Below, piece by piece: positions 61,800 through 64,000 of a stretch of 64,000 bases of DNA. Below the pieces are notes generated by a model that saw only the letters and a program-made list of their open reading frames with translations, was not told where the DNA came from and made no database searches. How positions within the stretch are numbered: the first letter of the stretch is position 1; the number at the start of each line of letters is the position of its first letter. This DNA is from Planctomycetota bacterium. Its GTDB lineage: Bacteria > Planctomycetota > UBA1135 > JACQFD01. The DNA is taken from the NCBI GenBank assembly GCA_016792805.1, contig JAEUHX010000011.1, positions 62,001 through 126,000 of the forward strand. The letters are read 5' to 3'. The position numbers and the translations under genes were made by a program.

Positions 61800-62617
61800 G
61801 CGCTGCGAGCAGGCGCGAGCTCGCGCAGTCGACGGTGCGCCGATTCGGCGTGAGCGAGCGTCGTGCTTGCAGCGTGATTCTTTTTGGTCGCTCGAGCTAT
61901 CGCTACAAGTCGAATCGGACCGACTGCAGCGCGCTGAAGCACCGGCTCTGCGAGCTGGCGCTCTCAAGACCACGATTCGGTTACGAGCGCCTCACGATCC
62001 TATTGGCCCGCGAGGGCTGGCACGTGAATCACAAGAAGATCTACCGGCTCTACCGTGAGCTGGGGCTCATGGTTCGGACAAAGCGACGACGGAAGTTTGC
62101 CACACATCATCGCACCGTGCCGCCGCCTGCGACGAAGGCAAATGAGCGCTGGAGCGCAGACTTCGTGAGCGACTCGCTGACCGACGGCCGCCATTTCCGA
62201 GTCTTCACCCTAGTGGATACCTTCACTCGGGAGAGTCTCGCCACAGAAGTCGCCGGCAGCTTTCCCGCAGAAGCTGTTACCCAGGTGCTGGATCGTGTGA
62301 TTACTCAGCGAGGGAAACCACAAATTCTCACGACCGATAATGGGACCGAGTTTACAAGTCGGTATTTCGATGCTTGGGCCTATCGCAACAAGATCGCGCT
62401 GGACTTCATCCATCCCGGGCGGCCGGTGGAAAACGGATTCATCGAGAGCTTCAACGGCCGACTGCGCGATGAGTGCCTCAACGCGAACTGGTTTGAGAGC
62501 CTCCAGGAGGCGGGTCGCACGATCGAGGCTTGGCGGCTAGACTACAACGAAGTGAGACCGCATTCTTCTTTGGGCGACCTCTGCCCTGCGGCGTACGCCG
62601 CAGGGCAGACTCACTAG
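61793..62617 (+). CDS. IS3-family transposase OrfB (DDE), expressed by frameshift
   Basis: 275 codons in the -1 frame relative to OrfA; the first ATG of the frame is at 61835. The DDE integrase core is complete: WSADFVSDSL (first Asp), LTTDNGTEFTSRYF (second Asp) and IESFNGRLRDECLN (Glu), with HxHSSLG at the end (VRPHSSLGDLCPAAY). The N-terminal VSERRACSVILFGRSSYRYKS and the HTH_21-type region before it are typical of the IS407-like group. The gene seems intact, so the element could be active. The last codons include a 28-base palindrome. Confidence 0.93.
   Translation, partial: SLSAASRRELAQSTVRRFGVSERRACSVILFGRSSYRYKSNRTDCSALKHRLCELALSRPRFGYERLTILLAREGWHVNHKKIYRLYRELGLMVRTKRRRKFATHHRTVPPPATKANERWSADFVSDSLTDGRHFRVFTLVDTFTRESLATEVAGSFPAEAVTQVLDRVITQRGKPQILTTDNGTEFTSRYFDAWAYRNKIALDFIHPGRPVENGFIESFNGRLRDECLNANWFESLQEAGRTIEAWRLDYNEVRPHSSLGDLCPAAYAAGQTH
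62581..62608. repeat. 28-base perfect palindrome inside the end of orfB
   Basis: ctgccctgcggcgt followed by its exact complement acgccgcagggcag, with no loop. It lies in the last ten codons of orfB and could act as a transcript end structure. Confidence 0.9.
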
Positions 62618-62634
62618 CTGTTACTTTCACCCTT

Positions 62635-62729
62635 GAGAGTTTCTCACTTCCCCTGGACCAGAGATGGGGAGGGCGTCATAAACTGGCCAACCTCTCGTTA
62701 TGAGCGGACCAAAGATGGGGGGCAGGTCA
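62635..62729. repeat. 95-bp repeat, copy 2 (right end of IS)
   Basis: Homologous along its length to 60510-60604 in the same orientation. It spans the right end of the intact IS (62678) and continues 50 bases beyond it, ending in a second TG-type end: read on the minus strand from 62729, tgacctgcccccc then atctttggtcc, again pointing leftward. Confidence 0.8.
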
Positions 62730-63890
62730 CGTAGACCTGCGTGGCGATTCCTGTGTGCATCATGGCTGGGGTCAGCCACCCGATACCGCTGTGTCGATGC
62801 TCGTGATTGTACCAATCGAGGAATTTGACACAATAATCGTTTGCTTGTGAGAAGGATGCAAATTTTACCGGATAGTCTGGCGCGTATTTCACAGTTTTGA
62901 ATTGGGCTTCCGAATAGCAATTCTCGTTCGATACGCGGGGCCGAGAGAGACTCTGCGTGACCCCCAGCGTGCATAGAAGCTGGCCGAATCCGTGTGCCGT
63001 CATGGAAGGACCGCGGTCGGAGTGGACCCGCAGCTGCCCTAGAGCAATGTCGTACTTGTGGAGCGTTTCCTCAAAGAGCCTCGATGCCAGATTCGCGTTC
63101 TCCGTCGGAGCCAGCATCCATCCGGTCACATAACGGCTAAAGATGTCGAGAATCACGTAGAGGTGATAAAGCCCCGATTTATGTAACCTTGGAAGCTTGG
63201 TGATGTCCCAAGACCAAACCTGATTCAGAGCCGTCGCACAAAGCTGTGGCATCGCGTGCTCGGGATGTCGCAGCTGACTTCGTCACTCTTTCACCTCGCT
63301 GTGTTTCGCCAAGATTCGGTACATGGTGCGGGAAAGCAATAATAAACCCTTTCGTCGAGGAGAGTTGCTGCAATTTCTGCGGGAGCGCGATCGGCGAACG
63401 GGGACTATGAAGGACATCCAGGACCACGCGTTCCTCATCGATGGATAGCTTTCGAGGAGGCGCCGCCCGAGGCATCCGCAGGGGTGCGCGCCTCGGGCGG
63501 CGCCTCCGGTAGACAGTGGCTCTTGAGATCTCCAAAACATTACAAAGCGTTGAAAGTGGAGCCGAGCCGAAGTGGTCTTTCGCCCGGGTTAGCTTTCTGT
63601 CTCGGGACTCGCGCGCTTGCGCGTGAGCTCTTGCATCATCGCAGCAACCTCTTTGGGATCTCAATAATCGCTTCAGCCTGTCGAAGCCGCTTGGAAACCC
63701 TTCGAAGTTGCTTCTCAAGCTCGTGGATGCGCGCCGCCTGTTCAGGGGAGACCGCGGGCTTGGGACCAGGCTTACGAATCTTGGCCAGTGTACCGTTCTT
63801 TCTGTAAATAGCCGTTAGGGCTCGACCTCCCAGAACCCAATATTCTTTGGGCTCTTTGGGGTTCTCGAGCGGCCCTGGCGAGCGGCGCAT
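62698..63890 (-). pseudogene. Decayed IS3-family transposase (second element)
   Basis: Reading from 63890 down, an OrfA-like coil (KPGPKPAVSPEQAARIHELEKQLRR, then KRLRQAEAIIEIPKRLL) is followed in other frames by LEISRATVYRRRRPRRAP and DEERVVLDVLHS, then TMYRILAKHSEVKE with an in-frame TGA, then the DDE core QVWSWDITKLPRL, YVILDIFSRYVTGWML, VHSDRGPSMTA and YNHEHRHSGIGWLTP. At least two frameshifts and one nonsense codon break it, so it is inactive. The core (WSWDITKL ... NHEHRHSGIG) belongs to a different IS3 group from the intact neighbour. The left boundary is blurred by the adjoining repeat. Confidence 0.82.
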
Positions 63891-63928
63891 TCAATGCACA
63901 GCCCGCTCGCCAGGGCCGCTCGAGAACC
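63860..63928. repeat. Perfect 26-bp inverted repeat with 17-base loop
   Basis: Left arm 63860-63885 and right arm 63903-63928 are exact reverse complements (core ctcgagcggccctggcgagc). The left arm overlaps the first codons of the decayed transposase. It may be the promoter-proximal end structure of that element or the scar of an inverted end. Confidence 0.9.
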
Positions 63929-64000
63929 GCGGCGCGAGCTCTTGAAGCGGCGAGTCATGCTCGCTCTCTTGGTTGGTGTTCAGTTCAAGCCAATCGAGAC

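Larger units (their letters stand above)
61464..62678 (+). mobile_element. IS3-family insertion sequence (IS407-like group), intact
   Basis: About 1215 bp. Terminal inverted repeats are visible: the left end starts tgacgtcctcccca followed by ttctggtcc, the right end read inward starts tgacgccctcccca followed by ctctggtcc; both begin TGA. Two overlapping frames encode transposase OrfA and OrfB in -1 register. The flanks share only TA, so a clear target duplication is not seen; the ends could be off by a few bases. Confidence 0.85.

Overview
The window is a gene-dense, high-GC bacterial chromosome segment (about two thirds G+C by eye). Genes lie on both strands, many start with GTG or TTG, and many neighbours overlap by 4 bases (GTGA or ATGA). 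The content suggests a Gram-negative of the Planctomycetota or a nearby phylum. The basis is an ECF-type sigma factor of the kind common there, a sulfatase-fold protein, a pentaheme cytochrome c, a eukaryote-type (UAP1-like) UDP-sugar pyrophosphorylase and several large membrane or lipoproteins of unknown role. This is inference from gene content; there is no rRNA in the window.

Layout. 1-5.6 kb: end of an NHL-repeat protein and three glycosyltransferases, one a 907-residue GT2-GT4 fusion. 5.7-14.5 kb: sigma factor, sulfatase-like protein, S51 peptidase, beta-lactamase-fold hydrolase, YfhO-like membrane protein and an M28-PDZ peptidase. 14.5-24.9 kb: pcnB-type nucleotidyltransferase, a lipoprotein methyltransferase, small unknown proteins, tRNA-Trp, pentaheme cytochrome, rsmG and a large alpha/beta hydrolase. 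25.0-25.1 kb: a four-hairpin palindromic element. 25.3-31.8 kb: a complete type I restriction-modification operon (hsdM-hsdS-hsdR plus a YgjP-like metallopeptidase). It lies directly downstream of the 3' end of ssrA (tmRNA, 32.2-32.55 kb), with a DinB gene and smpB close by. 33.8-41.5 kb: tRNA-Leu, universal stress protein, Na/Pi-type transporter, HEAT-like lipoprotein, UPF0104 membrane protein, PfkB kinase, thpR and recA with a long N-terminal extension. 41.7-46.5 kb: alaS and a polytopic membrane protein. 46.6-53.1 kb: the fatty-acid synthesis cluster rpmF-plsX-fabH-fabD-fabG-acpP-fabF. 53.7-60.1 kb: an overlapping envelope operon containing dehydrogenase, UAP-Ddl fusion, dapB, DegT aminotransferase and sugar epimerase. 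60.1-64 kb: a mobile-element scar zone with an RHS fragment, an AT-richer lipoprotein gene, an intact IS3-family element with a -1 frameshift site, and a decayed second IS3-family transposase.

How the parts fit. The most striking gene is a single 819-codon frame joining a UDP-N-acetylhexosamine pyrophosphorylase-like domain to a complete D-Ala-D-Ala ligase domain, followed with a 4-base overlap by dapB. One operon would thus supply a UDP-amino sugar, the D-Ala-D-Ala dipeptide and the diaminopimelate route, all inputs for cell-wall precursors. smpB and ssrA form the trans-translation pair. The restriction operon beside ssrA looks like an island at a classic integration site, and a perfect 35-bp inverted repeat that copies the tmRNA 3' end marks the junction.
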